Source of the DNA: CAZSMK01 sp964608095
GTDB lineage: Bacteria; Sumerlaeota; Sumerlaeia; MWCT01; JAGHBZ01
Reading direction: 5' to 3'
NCBI GenBank assembly: GCA_964608095.1
Contig: CAZSMK010000091.1
Location: 1-35,784 of the forward strand
Length of the DNA: 35,784 bases
Shown here: piece after piece, positions 24,190 through 32,017 of the stretch
Layout: the number at the start of each line of letters is the position of its first letter
Numbering within the stretch: the first letter of the stretch is position 1
The notes under the pieces: generated by a model
Told to the model about the DNA's origin: nothing
The model's input: only the letters and a program-made list of their open reading frames with translations
The model's database searches: none
Position numbers and translations under genes: made by a program

Positions 24190-27100
24190 ATGAATACATG
24201 GTCTAAACATAGAGTGTCTTCGGGTCTTTTCTATATGCTGAGCGGCGTAATCATATTTTTTGTGGTCAGTATTTCCATTCAATCTGCGCCGGCGCATAAG
24301 GATTTCCCATCAGTTACAGGAACGACGGAAATCCCCATTCCCCATGATCAAGCAAACTGGTGGAATAAAGTACAGGAGAACATTCAACGGATGGAATATG
24401 AAGTAACATGGCAAGAGAAAAATGTTATCAAAGAGGGTAAAGCGGGATATCACATGACCAACCGTGCGCAAGACTTGCGCGCTTACTTTTGCACGGACGG
24501 TATCCAGATGGGAAGACGTTCAGAGCCGGCGCCGTCAAGTGTCTGGCAGTATCGATTGAAAAGTATCGGTCGGGGGAACGAAGCACAAACGTTGAGTTCC
24601 TCTAAGCCTGCTATCGAAGGACATACCATCGAATTCTCCAGTGAAGCCTTGACCGAAAAATACGAGAACCTCAAGGAAGGAATAAAACAGATAGTTCAAA
24701 TAGACCGTTCACCGAAAGGAGCCGGTTCAATATTGCTTACGGCAAACGTCAGTCCAGATTCGACACTCGATCAAGAGGAATCAAACGTTGAATTCGCCCC
24801 GGATGGAAACGGATTGCTTACCTATGGGGGGATTAGGGCGACTGACGCTAAAGCCAACAAGATACCGGTTAAGGTGAAGTTATATGAGGGGAACTTAACA
24901 ATAGAAATAGATGATACCGAGGCCGTTTATCCGCTGACCATAGATGCCAGAATAGAAGGTGTCAAATCTCCAATCCTATCGACCACACCCGACTGGAGCG
25001 GAGAAGGCGATCAGGAGGATGCATATTATGGTCAGTCCGTATCAACCGCAGGCGACGTCAACCGCGACGGATATTCGGATGTCGTTATTGGGGCGCCATG
25101 GTATGATGGGGGAGAACACCATGAAGGCAGGGTTTTCGTCTATCATGGCTCGGCATCAGGGCTGAATGCTGCACATGACTATTTCCTCGAAGCCAACCAT
25201 GTGAGCGCCGAGTTCGGGAACTGTGTGGCAACCGCAGGCGACGTCAACGGCGATGGCTACAGCGATGTTATTGTCGCCGAATATTATTATTCGATAGAAC
25301 ACGAGAATTTCGGTCAAGTGCATGTGTATTATGGCTCGGCATCGGGTCTGAACACAACGCCGGCTTGGACTGTTATGGGTACCCAGTATGCTTCAGATTT
25401 TGGTTGGTCGGTAAATACGGCGGGCGACGTCAACGGCGACGGCTACTCGGACATCATTATCGGCGAGCGATATTACGAAGACGACCAGAGTTACGAAGGC
25501 CGTGCCCAGGCATTCTATGGCTCGCCTACGGGGTTGAGCGCTGCTCCTGATTGGACAGTCTATGCAAACGAGGAGTCTTCCTACTTTGGCGATTCGGTCA
25601 GTACTGCAGGTGATGTGAACGGCGATGGATTCTCCGATGTCATAATCGGAGGGTATAGTTATGATAATCCTGAAACCGCGGAAGGATTTGCGCTCGTGTA
25701 TTATGGCTCCCCGACCGGCTTAAGCACTGAACCGGCCTGGTCTGCAGAAGGAAACCAGAATTACGCGCATTTCGGTGACTTTGTGGGAACTGCAGGCGAT
25801 GTGAACGGCGACGGCTATTCGGATGTCGTTATTGGCGCGCCCGGTTATGATAGTCCCGACTTCAACGAGGGAAGAGTATTTGTATGGTGCGGCTCTCCGG
25901 ATGGTTTGGGAGCGAATGGCACCCCCGATAATGCAGATTGGTTTGCCGAGGGGGATCAATATCATGCTGAATTGGGCTGCTCTGTGTGTACCGCGGGCGA
26001 TGTGAACGGTGACGGATTCGCTGATATTATCGCCGGTGCAGAAAGGTGGGAAAATCCCGACGATTATGAAGGCGCAGTTTTTGTCTGGCTTGGGTCTATG
26101 AACGGCCTGGGTCTCAACGGTAACCCGGCAAACGCCGACTGGAGCGCTGAAGGAAATCAAGTGGCCGTATACTTCGGTAACTTTGTATCGACTGCGGGCG
26201 ATGTCAACGGCGATGGCTACTCAGATGTTATCGTAGGTGCAAAGCGGTACACTAATGGACAGAGCGGCGAAGGCGCTGCCTTTGTCTATCACGGTTCGGC
26301 CCGTGGCTTGAATCCTGTAGCCGGCTGGTGGGCGGAATCAAACCAGCCTAATGCTAATCTGGGCAATTCCGTTTGTTCCGCAGGCGATGTCAACGGTGAT
26401 GGCTACTCCGACGTCATCGTCGGCGCGTACAAATTCGACGGCGGTTCCAATAATGAAGGTAAGGCATTCGTATATCTTGGCTCCAGTAGCGGACTATCGC
26501 TAACCTCGGCTTGGTCTGCTGAAGGCGACCAGGAAGGCGCACATTTCGGTGTGTCCGTCGGCGCGGCAGGCGATGTAAACGGCGATGGGTTCGACGATGT
26601 AATTGTCGGTTCCTATTATTATGATAGTCCCGAGAGCAACGAGGGGAAAGCATTTGTGTATCATGGTTCATCCATAGGATTGAGTGGCGCTCCTGATTGG
26701 TCTGCCGAGAGCGATCAGGAAGGTGCTCAGTTAGGTAACGCTGTTGGAACTGCAGGAGACGTTAACGGTGACGGATTTAGTGACGTGATTATCGGCGCAT
26801 GGAACTATGACAACGGTCAAATCAACGAGGGCAGAGCATACGTGTATCATGGTTCGTCAGCTGGACTCAGCCATACACCGAACTTTCATATCGAAAGCGA
26901 TCAGGGAAGCGCATGGTTAGGTACATCTGTAAGCACCGCCGGTGATATAAACGGCGATGGATTTTCCGACATCATCGTCGGCGCACCGAATTTTGATGAC
27001 ATCGCTACCGATAATGGACGGATTTTTGTTTATTACGGTTCTGCTTTGGGATTGGTTTATGTTGGAAGCATGGGTATGAGTATTATAGAAGATAACCTTT

Positions 27101-29007
27101 CCATGGGTTGGTCAGTAAGTACTGCAGGCGATGTCAACGGTGATGGCTATTCGGATGTTATCATTGGAATGCCCGGATGGGATGACGTGGGGAAAGTCGA
27201 TGCCGGTGCAGTATACTTTATACCCGGTTCATCAACGGGTCTGAATATAGCAGAGGCAAGCCGGTTCAATGGCGATCAGGCGGGTGCGCAACTCGGGGTC
27301 TCGGTGGGGTGCGCCGGTGATGTCAATGGAGACGGTTACTCCGACGTTGTTGCAGGCGCGTGGCTTTATTCCAACGGTCAGGCGGCTGAAGGACGAGCCT
27401 ATTGTGTACACGGTTCCCCGACTGGTCTGGAGAGTGTCGCCAGCTGGTGGGCGGAAGGTAACATTCCCAACGCAGGGCTCGGGTTTTCCATCAATGCAGC
27501 CGGCGACGTCAACGGAGATGGCTACTCAGATGTCATTGTCGGCGCCCCGGGGCTTACCTATGGAGAAACAGCCGAAGGGGGTGCCTTTCTTACCTATGGA
27601 AACGGTCAGCGTGGCGTCAGCCTGAGACCACAACAACGGACTATGGACAATAGTAAGCGCGTCGGGCATCTGGGCAAGGCAGACCGGAATGAGTTCCTGG
27701 TTACCATGAAAGGACGCACGCCTTATGGTCGCGGCAAGGTTCGACTCGACGTATCCGCTGAACCCTTTAATGCGTTCCCGGATGGGATAATGACCCTGGC
27801 GGATTTGGGCTGGAAAGATACGGCAATAGAGGGAGCGGACCTGACCGCTTTGGTCCTCTACATGACAAATGACGCCCTGTATAAGTGGCGCGCCCGGTTG
27901 AAGTACCACCCGGCAACGTCTCCGTTTCAGCAATATAGCCGGTGGCTTACCATACCGCATAACGGGTGGGAGGAAGCGGATATCCGAGCCGGTGAAGTTC
28001 TTCCTACACCTACGCCGGTTGCTCGCTATACCTTTGAATCCGGTGCCGAAGGATGGACATACCAGGGAAATGTCTCACCTTACGACGAACCGCTCTCCTC
28101 TGCGTTGCGTGGCACGCTCGGGCTCTGTCCCTCCGGCTCCAGCAATTCGTTCTCCTACTGGTACAGTCCCGATATCCAGATCGAAGACGGCAAGATCTAC
28201 TACTCATTTTGGGAGGTTGGAAGTACCGCGGGCGCTATGGATCAATCCGTGCAGTTCAGGTTGCGTATCAACCAGAAAGGTTCCTGGCAGGCATGGAACA
28301 GAATTGTTAACAGTTTCAATAACCAAGTGCCTTTCGGCGACCATACGAAAATATATAGGCTGGTTCTGGACCCCGTAGTCACAGGAACCGAAGACAATAA
28401 GCTGGTCATGAATTTCGATATCATGAGCTTTTCGCCCGATGACGACCTTTATTCCTGGATTTACCTCGAATACCTCACTGTCGAAGAACGCCAAATTATT
28501 GCACAAACAGAAGTGAAAGAATATCCTTTTGATACAGCCGCTGCTGATGGCTGGCAGTTTATGGGCGCAGTTCTACCCTACGCCACACCTCTCTCTTCTG
28601 CTCCCGGTGGATACATCGGTCTTAGCCCCAACGGTTCGAATTATTGTTTCTCCTACTGGGTAAGTCCCGACCGCATCATCCAGGATATGAATTTGTACCG
28701 AGCATCTTTTCTCATGGCAAGCAATATACCCGATGCCGACGATGCGGTGCAGTTCCGGCTCCGCGTTAATCAAAAGGGGAGCTGGCAGGCATGGGATCGT
28801 GTCGTGAATAGCAACTTTCAGCGTGCACCATCCAGCTCTTCATGGAAAACGTACAGTGTCTTTTTCAGACCGTCTGTCACGGGTATAAGCGACAACCATG
28901 TAGTCTTTTCGTTCGACATCATGAGTTTCGATCCAGCCGAGGACACATCTTCATGGCTTTACCTTCACGACGTCACCCTTGAAGAAATCAAGGTTTCATT
29001 TCATTAA
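24190..29007 (+). CDS. Exported FG-GAP (integrin-alpha-like) protein with 14 repeats
   Basis: The 1605-residue protein has a signal peptide (hydrophobic core GLFYMLSGVIIFFVVSISI). A beta-rich N-terminal domain (about 40-265; MTNRAQDLRAYFCTDGIQM, GGIRATDAKANKIPVKV, EAVYPLTIDARIEG) precedes 14 FG-GAP repeats (about 270-1137), each with a calcium loop of the form AGDVNGDGYSDVIIGAP and a closing FVYHGSASGL. Fourteen repeats fit two seven-bladed propellers. A linker domain (about 1150-1275; RARLKYHP, SRWLTIP) leads to two homologous C-terminal modules of about 160 residues, starting near 1279 and 1445, both with RVNQKGSWQAW-type cores and FDIMSF. Likely a calcium-dependent surface or secreted adhesion or matrix protein; no membrane anchor or sorting signal is visible. 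AAAGGA precedes ATG 24190. Confidence 0.9.
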   Translation: MNTWSKHRVSSGLFYMLSGVIIFFVVSISIQSAPAHKDFPSVTGTTEIPIPHDQANWWNKVQENIQRMEYEVTWQEKNVIKEGKAGYHMTNRAQDLRAYFCTDGIQMGRRSEPAPSSVWQYRLKSIGRGNEAQTLSSSKPAIEGHTIEFSSEALTEKYENLKEGIKQIVQIDRSPKGAGSILLTANVSPDSTLDQEESNVEFAPDGNGLLTYGGIRATDAKANKIPVKVKLYEGNLTIEIDDTEAVYPLTIDARIEGVKSPILSTTPDWSGEGDQEDAYYGQSVSTAGDVNRDGYSDVVIGAPWYDGGEHHEGRVFVYHGSASGLNAAHDYFLEANHVSAEFGNCVATAGDVNGDGYSDVIVAEYYYSIEHENFGQVHVYYGSASGLNTTPAWTVMGTQYASDFGWSVNTAGDVNGDGYSDIIIGERYYEDDQSYEGRAQAFYGSPTGLSAAPDWTVYANEESSYFGDSVSTAGDVNGDGFSDVIIGGYSYDNPETAEGFALVYYGSPTGLSTEPAWSAEGNQNYAHFGDFVGTAGDVNGDGYSDVVIGAPGYDSPDFNEGRVFVWCGSPDGLGANGTPDNADWFAEGDQYHAELGCSVCTAGDVNGDGFADIIAGAERWENPDDYEGAVFVWLGSMNGLGLNGNPANADWSAEGNQVAVYFGNFVSTAGDVNGDGYSDVIVGAKRYTNGQSGEGAAFVYHGSARGLNPVAGWWAESNQPNANLGNSVCSAGDVNGDGYSDVIVGAYKFDGGSNNEGKAFVYLGSSSGLSLTSAWSAEGDQEGAHFGVSVGAAGDVNGDGFDDVIVGSYYYDSPESNEGKAFVYHGSSIGLSGAPDWSAESDQEGAQLGNAVGTAGDVNGDGFSDVIIGAWNYDNGQINEGRAYVYHGSSAGLSHTPNFHIESDQGSAWLGTSVSTAGDINGDGFSDIIVGAPNFDDIATDNGRIFVYYGSALGLVYVGSMGMSIIEDNLSMGWSVSTAGDVNGDGYSDVIIGMPGWDDVGKVDAGAVYFIPGSSTGLNIAEASRFNGDQAGAQLGVSVGCAGDVNGDGYSDVVAGAWLYSNGQAAEGRAYCVHGSPTGLESVASWWAEGNIPNAGLGFSINAAGDVNGDGYSDVIVGAPGLTYGETAEGGAFLTYGNGQRGVSLRPQQRTMDNSKRVGHLGKADRNEFLVTMKGRTPYGRGKVRLDVSAEPFNAFPDGIMTLADLGWKDTAIEGADLTALVLYMTNDALYKWRARLKYHPATSPFQQYSRWLTIPHNGWEEADIRAGEVLPTPTPVARYTFESGAEGWTYQGNVSPYDEPLSSALRGTLGLCPSGSSNSFSYWYSPDIQIEDGKIYYSFWEVGSTAGAMDQSVQFRLRINQKGSWQAWNRIVNSFNNQVPFGDHTKIYRLVLDPVVTGTEDNKLVMNFDIMSFSPDDDLYSWIYLEYLTVEERQIIAQTEVKEYPFDTAAADGWQFMGAVLPYATPLSSAPGGYIGLSPNGSNYCFSYWVSPDRIIQDMNLYRASFLMASNIPDADDAVQFRLRVNQKGSWQAWDRVVNSNFQRAPSSSSWKTYSVFFRPSVTGISDNHVVFSFDIMSFDPAEDTSSWLYLHDVTLEEIKVSFH

Positions 29008-29306
29008 ACGCGGTATCGAACTACCGGTTCGGGCTTAAGACGTGCAAAGAAGGAGACCTGATAATGTGAGATTGCGCTTTTGCATTTTCCTGGAGTAAAG
29101 TAGTTTTGCCCGGCTCGTACGCCCCCCGGACAACAATTTAAAACAAAAGAAGCCCTTTCCTATGTGAGCAAACTGTTTCTTCAACGCGCAGTAGGCGAAG
29201 AACGAAGAGAGCAATTGATATGCTAACAATCAACGTTCTTTACTCTTGACATCACGAGTTCTTTTATCAAGCATTGATGACGTCACACTATAGGAGGGAG
29301 GCACAC

Positions 29307-29462
29307 ATGAAACCCATATTTACCATACACGCCGGAGAATTTTTGGTCGGTTCCTATATCGAACAAAACTTCAAGAACTGGAATCTCTGGGTCCCGTCCG
29401 GTGATACCGGCATCGACATACTCGTCTCTCACCTGATCTTAATCATTTCTTGCGGGAAATAA
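29307..29462 (+). pseudogene. Truncated N-terminal fragment of a larger gene
   Basis: A 51-codon frame begins with an excellent ribosome-binding site, AGGAGGGAGG at 29292-29301, a few nt before ATG 29307. The first 41 residues (MKPIFTIHAGEFLVGSYIEQ, then WNLWVPSGDTGIDILVS) read like the start of a family I recall as roughly 200-residue proteins where GIDLLV is followed by a QVK motif, a PD-(D/E)XK-like pattern; that recollection is unverified. The last ten residues (HLILIISCGK) are antisense to the 3' end of the AbiEii-like gene, which overlaps it by 24 bp. The most economical reading is that the 3' part was lost when the toxin-antitoxin segment arrived, leaving a dead 5' fragment. Confidence 0.6.
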
Positions 29463-30311
29463 TTCCTGCAAAGCTGACATGAAAACACTAATCTGGAATT
29501 CAGGTCTATAATATTGACTCTCCTTCAATCTAATTATTCCCCCTTGATTATCGGCAGAAAAGTACTGTTCCACCAATTTGCCTGCCTCAATAACAAAAGG
29601 ATTTCCTGAATATTGCTTGCTGAATTCGACGGCTTCGTTCCACTCTTTCTCTGTTGTTGTAGAAAGAATCGTGTACATATCCAGCGCATGATAACGTCCA
29701 AACTCTTTATTATCGTCTTCGAACCTATCCGTGAATGCAAAAAGTTTCATCATCAGAAAGGTATAAGGATGTGGTAGGAAAACTTCAGATTTCCATGCAT
29801 CACCCGAACCGAGATTTCCCGAGATCGATATTTCCAACAAGCCCTCTTCCAATGTTATTGCCTCGTTGGTCGGATGGGCATGAACACCGACCGAAGGTCT
29901 TGGTTTTGCGCGACGCTCATCCACGCTCACCCGTGTACCATGGAAGCGATTCTCCGGCCCGGTGAGTATATCTATTTTGAGACTCCCCGCTCTTTCGCCA
30001 CCAGGCCCGGGTTTCACAAACTGGTAGTTTTGAGCGCCCGGAACAGGATTATATCCCAATTCCTTGAGGGCTTTTGATAACGGTTCCAATTGCGCCGAAT
30101 CCATTAGCAGTTCAGGTCTCAGGTAAAGATCAAGATCGTTTGTAGAACGCGCCTCGGGCCATGTCCCAAAAAGTGTTCGTTCCCCGGAGAAGCGTCGATG
30201 CTCGGTCCTGAGATATATTCCATACCCGCCACCGATAATGAGTTTAATATCGGCATCCCTTAATTCATAAAGCAGATCAAGCAATGCTACGTGAAGGTTA
30301 GCCAATACCAC
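29439..30311 (-). CDS. AbiEii-like nucleotidyltransferase (candidate toxin)
   Basis: The 290-residue protein carries a nucleotidyltransferase signature: IIGGGYGIYL (25-34), then STNDLDLYL with Asp59 and Asp61, and a third acidic strand KIDILTGP with Asp114. Downstream are a conserved Lys in FLMMKLFAFTDR (Lys189) and YHALDMYTIL (207-216), the pattern of AbiEii/COG1848-like enzymes that pair with AbiEi antitoxins; characterised relatives add nucleotides to RNA or bind GTP. It starts at GTG 30311, with GGGAG 8 nt upstream inside the end of the antitoxin gene; the two are separated by 5 bp. It ends convergently on the truncated fragment at 29307. The role as toxin is inferred from fold and operon order. 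Confidence 0.72.
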   Translation of the reverse strand: MVLANLHVALLDLLYELRDADIKLIIGGGYGIYLRTEHRRFSGERTLFGTWPEARSTNDLDLYLRPELLMDSAQLEPLSKALKELGYNPVPGAQNYQFVKPGPGGERAGSLKIDILTGPENRFHGTRVSVDERRAKPRPSVGVHAHPTNEAITLEEGLLEISISGNLGSGDAWKSEVFLPHPYTFLMMKLFAFTDRFEDDNKEFGRYHALDMYTILSTTTEKEWNEAVEFSKQYSGNPFVIEAGKLVEQYFSADNQGGIIRLKESQYYRPEFQISVFMSALQELFPARND

Positions 30312-30316
30312 GATAA

Positions 30317-31399
30317 CTACTCCCGCGAAAGATTCTTCAAGATGAGTGTTCGCACCTGTTCCCCCGTTTCCTGGTCACGCTTATCCCCTTGCATCAATTC
30401 CAGATAGACCTGCACGGGAGAAGCCCACCGGAATCCCTGGTCCTCGCGAGCATCGAAATAAACGGTTTCGTCTTCCGTTTCAATAATCTCGAGGTTCGGG
30501 AACCGAGCCGACCGATCTCCCTGTATCGCTTCAATGATTCCTTCACTAAAGGGGCAATATACAGACAGCATCTCTCCACGCGGCATCACGGCATATTGAG
30601 AGACCGATGATGTCCCGGCAGCCATAACGGGCACTTTGGTTTCCTGAGATATCCTCCAGAGCGTCTGCGGTAAAGATTCCTTTACAACCGGCAGTTTTAT
30701 AAGGACCTTTTCCCCGGAAAACACAGGTGAATAGTTCCGGCTCAGCTTATCCAGCAGTTTGTCACCCTGTAAGAGACGAATAACATTATTCCGTTCAATA
30801 ATCAAATCTTCTTCCAATGTTTTCAGAGCCTTTGAAACCGTCGAAATACTCATGGGCTTCTTGTCCCATCGGTTTACGAGAAGACCGCGTTTATTGATTT
30901 CATCGCGAATATCATTAACGGCTGAAAAATCTGTACGGGATAAAAACACCCTGCCGACCATCGAACTGTTTTTACGATAGATATTTTTTATCGGAGCCGA
31001 GGAAGGGAAACGGTTCTTTTCGCCGCTGCGGTATATGGCAAATGTTCCGGGAACAACAACCACCCCGTTGCCGCACAAATCAATGCCGCTGATCCCTTCA
31101 CGCTCTAATACTTGAAGCTGCTTGTCGTTGAGAAACGGCATAATAAGCATCAGCCCAAAGTCATCGAGCGACAGAGATTTGAGCTGGTTGATAGCCACCT
31201 GAAAGGCTTTTGGGGTTGACATTGATTGTATCTCCACCGCAAACCGTGCCTTTTTTGTTCCCCATGCGACTTCAACACACGCATCTGCCTGCCAGCGTTC
31301 ACCGGCAAGGGGCTCACATTGTATCATGCGAATGGAGAGGGGTGGAAACAAAAGGTTTCCCTGCTCAATCCGTTTTAATATTTCTTTTTCCGTCGGCAT
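30317..31399 (-). CDS. AbiEi-like antitoxin/regulator with N-terminal nuclease-like domain
   Basis: This 360-residue protein precedes the nucleotidyltransferase gene. Residues about 20-130 resemble a PD-(D/E)XK-fold domain: ADACVEVAWG (Asp39), FAVEIQS (Glu56, then Gln58 where nucleases have Lys), LMLIMPFL, and GIDLCGNGVVVVPGTFAIYRSG. The Lys-to-Gln change suggests binding rather than cleavage. A winged helix follows (about 160-212; SISTVSKALKTLEEDLIIERN), and the C-terminal part ends SPVQVYLELMQGDKRDQETGEQVRTL, the pattern common in AbiEi-type partners. I chose ATG 31399; the extra 25 upstream codons are Phe/Lys-rich and lie in operator DNA. Its own operator covers the start codon, which predicts negative autoregulation. 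Antitoxin function is inferred. Confidence 0.7.
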   Translation of the reverse strand: MPTEKEILKRIEQGNLLFPPLSIRMIQCEPLAGERWQADACVEVAWGTKKARFAVEIQSMSTPKAFQVAINQLKSLSLDDFGLMLIMPFLNDKQLQVLEREGISGIDLCGNGVVVVPGTFAIYRSGEKNRFPSSAPIKNIYRKNSSMVGRVFLSRTDFSAVNDIRDEINKRGLLVNRWDKKPMSISTVSKALKTLEEDLIIERNNVIRLLQGDKLLDKLSRNYSPVFSGEKVLIKLPVVKESLPQTLWRISQETKVPVMAAGTSSVSQYAVMPRGEMLSVYCPFSEGIIEAIQGDRSARFPNLEIIETEDETVYFDAREDQGFRWASPVQVYLELMQGDKRDQETGEQVRTLILKNLSRE

Positions 31400-31453
31400 T
31401 TTCCTGAAATAACCAAATTTCTTGAACAAGAAAATATAAACTTTCAGGAAAAT
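31398..31453. promoter_or_regulatory. Nested operator palindromes upstream of the antitoxin gene
   Basis: Two symmetrical sites are nested. The outer pair is a perfect 12-bp inverted repeat, ATTTTCCTGAAA (31398-31409) and TTTCAGGAAAAT (31442-31453). The inner site is the perfect 16-bp palindrome TTTCTTGAACAAGAAA (31418-31433). The proximal outer arm contains the AGGA ribosome-binding site and the first bases of the start codon. AbiEi antitoxins are known to repress their own promoter by binding inverted repeats, so this fits autoregulation. Confidence 0.7.
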
Positions 31454-31560
31454 ATGCAAGCAAAATCTACACAATTCTCACTTTTTCGCGTCGCTGATTC
31501 CCTTCACTGAAACCGCGCGTTTTACACGTACACCTCTTCATCCCGCAAAATCAGACACCG

Positions 31561-31659
31561 TTAGATCATACAGTTCCTAATATTCTCACACATCTCCAAG
31601 AAAATCTCTCGCAATTTCTTATAAAATGCTTCTAATACATCATCTGCATCATTACTCAT
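31561..31659 (-). CDS. Possible 32-residue ORF
   Basis: The frame encodes MSNDADDVLEAFYKKLREIF followed by LEMCENIRNCMI, a largely helical acidic-to-basic peptide. GGGGGTG lies 6 nt before the ATG, close to the GGAGGTG consensus. Its start overlaps the stop of the 55-codon frame upstream. It could be a genuine mini-gene, a leader peptide before the AbiE-like pair, or the stump of a deleted gene. Confidence 0.3.
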   Translation of the reverse strand: MSNDADDVLEAFYKKLREIFLEMCENIRNCMI

Positions 31660-31819
31660 GATACACCCCCATTTGTAACAGTAATTTTGCTTTGAATAAC
31701 GATGTTGCTCTATTATTCAAGTCTTCTTTTGTATGCCTTACAGCCCCTATTCCTTCTCGAAACCTTGGCTGGTGAATTTTATGTCGGCACGCACGATTCT
31801 GTTGATGCGGAATAATCAT
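31652..31819 (-). CDS. Possible 55-residue ORF
   Basis: ATG 31819 opens a basic frame (MIIPHQQNRACRHKIHQPRF, then EGIGAVRHTKEDLNNRATSLFKAKLLLQMGVYHE). No good ribosome-binding site is seen. Composition in the second half looks coding, and its stop overlaps the next small start by 8 bp, as in translationally coupled genes. Function unknown; it may be a remnant. Confidence 0.28.
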   Translation of the reverse strand: MIIPHQQNRACRHKIHQPRFREGIGAVRHTKEDLNNRATSLFKAKLLLQMGVYHE

Positions 31820-31852
31820 CTTTATACTTTGGTATTCGCCAGGCTATTTTAC

Positions 31853-31871
31853 AAAACTTCTTCGAAGTTTT
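31853..31871. terminator. Weak AT-rich hairpin
   Basis: AAAACTTC and GAAGTTTT form a perfect 8-bp stem around TTC. It is flanked by T-rich DNA and could act in either direction, but its low GC content makes termination doubtful. Confidence 0.3.
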
Positions 31872-31935
31872 TATTGTGATAGATAAACATGGGAGCAGAG
31901 CCCTACCTTAGTGGTACGGCGTACCCAGGGATTAT

Positions 31936-31962
31936 GATTACTCTACACAGGTATGCCGATAG
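31936..31962. repeat. Short dispersed repeat, copy B
   Basis: This copy matches positions 7-33 at 24 of 27 bases in the same orientation. It lies between the AbiE-like region and the 3' end of the BatA-like gene. Just upstream is a small hairpin GGTAC/GTACC (about 31913-31925). Purpose unknown. Confidence 0.45.
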
Positions 31963-32017
31963 TCCTTCTGTTTATACACCAAAGAAGCTCGGGTTTGAGG
32001 TCTAATCACGGGAGTTT

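Noticed and set aside
25000..27600. Regularly spaced repeats resembling a CRISPR or tandem array
   Set aside because: The period of roughly 180-200 bp with synonymous variation corresponds to FG-GAP coding repeats; there are no identical short repeats with unique spacers.
31400..31474. Longer start (25 residues) for the AbiEi-like protein
   Set aside because: The segment is encoded by the AT-rich nested palindromes and is Phe/Lys-rich low-complexity sequence; ATG 31399 begins the conserved protein.
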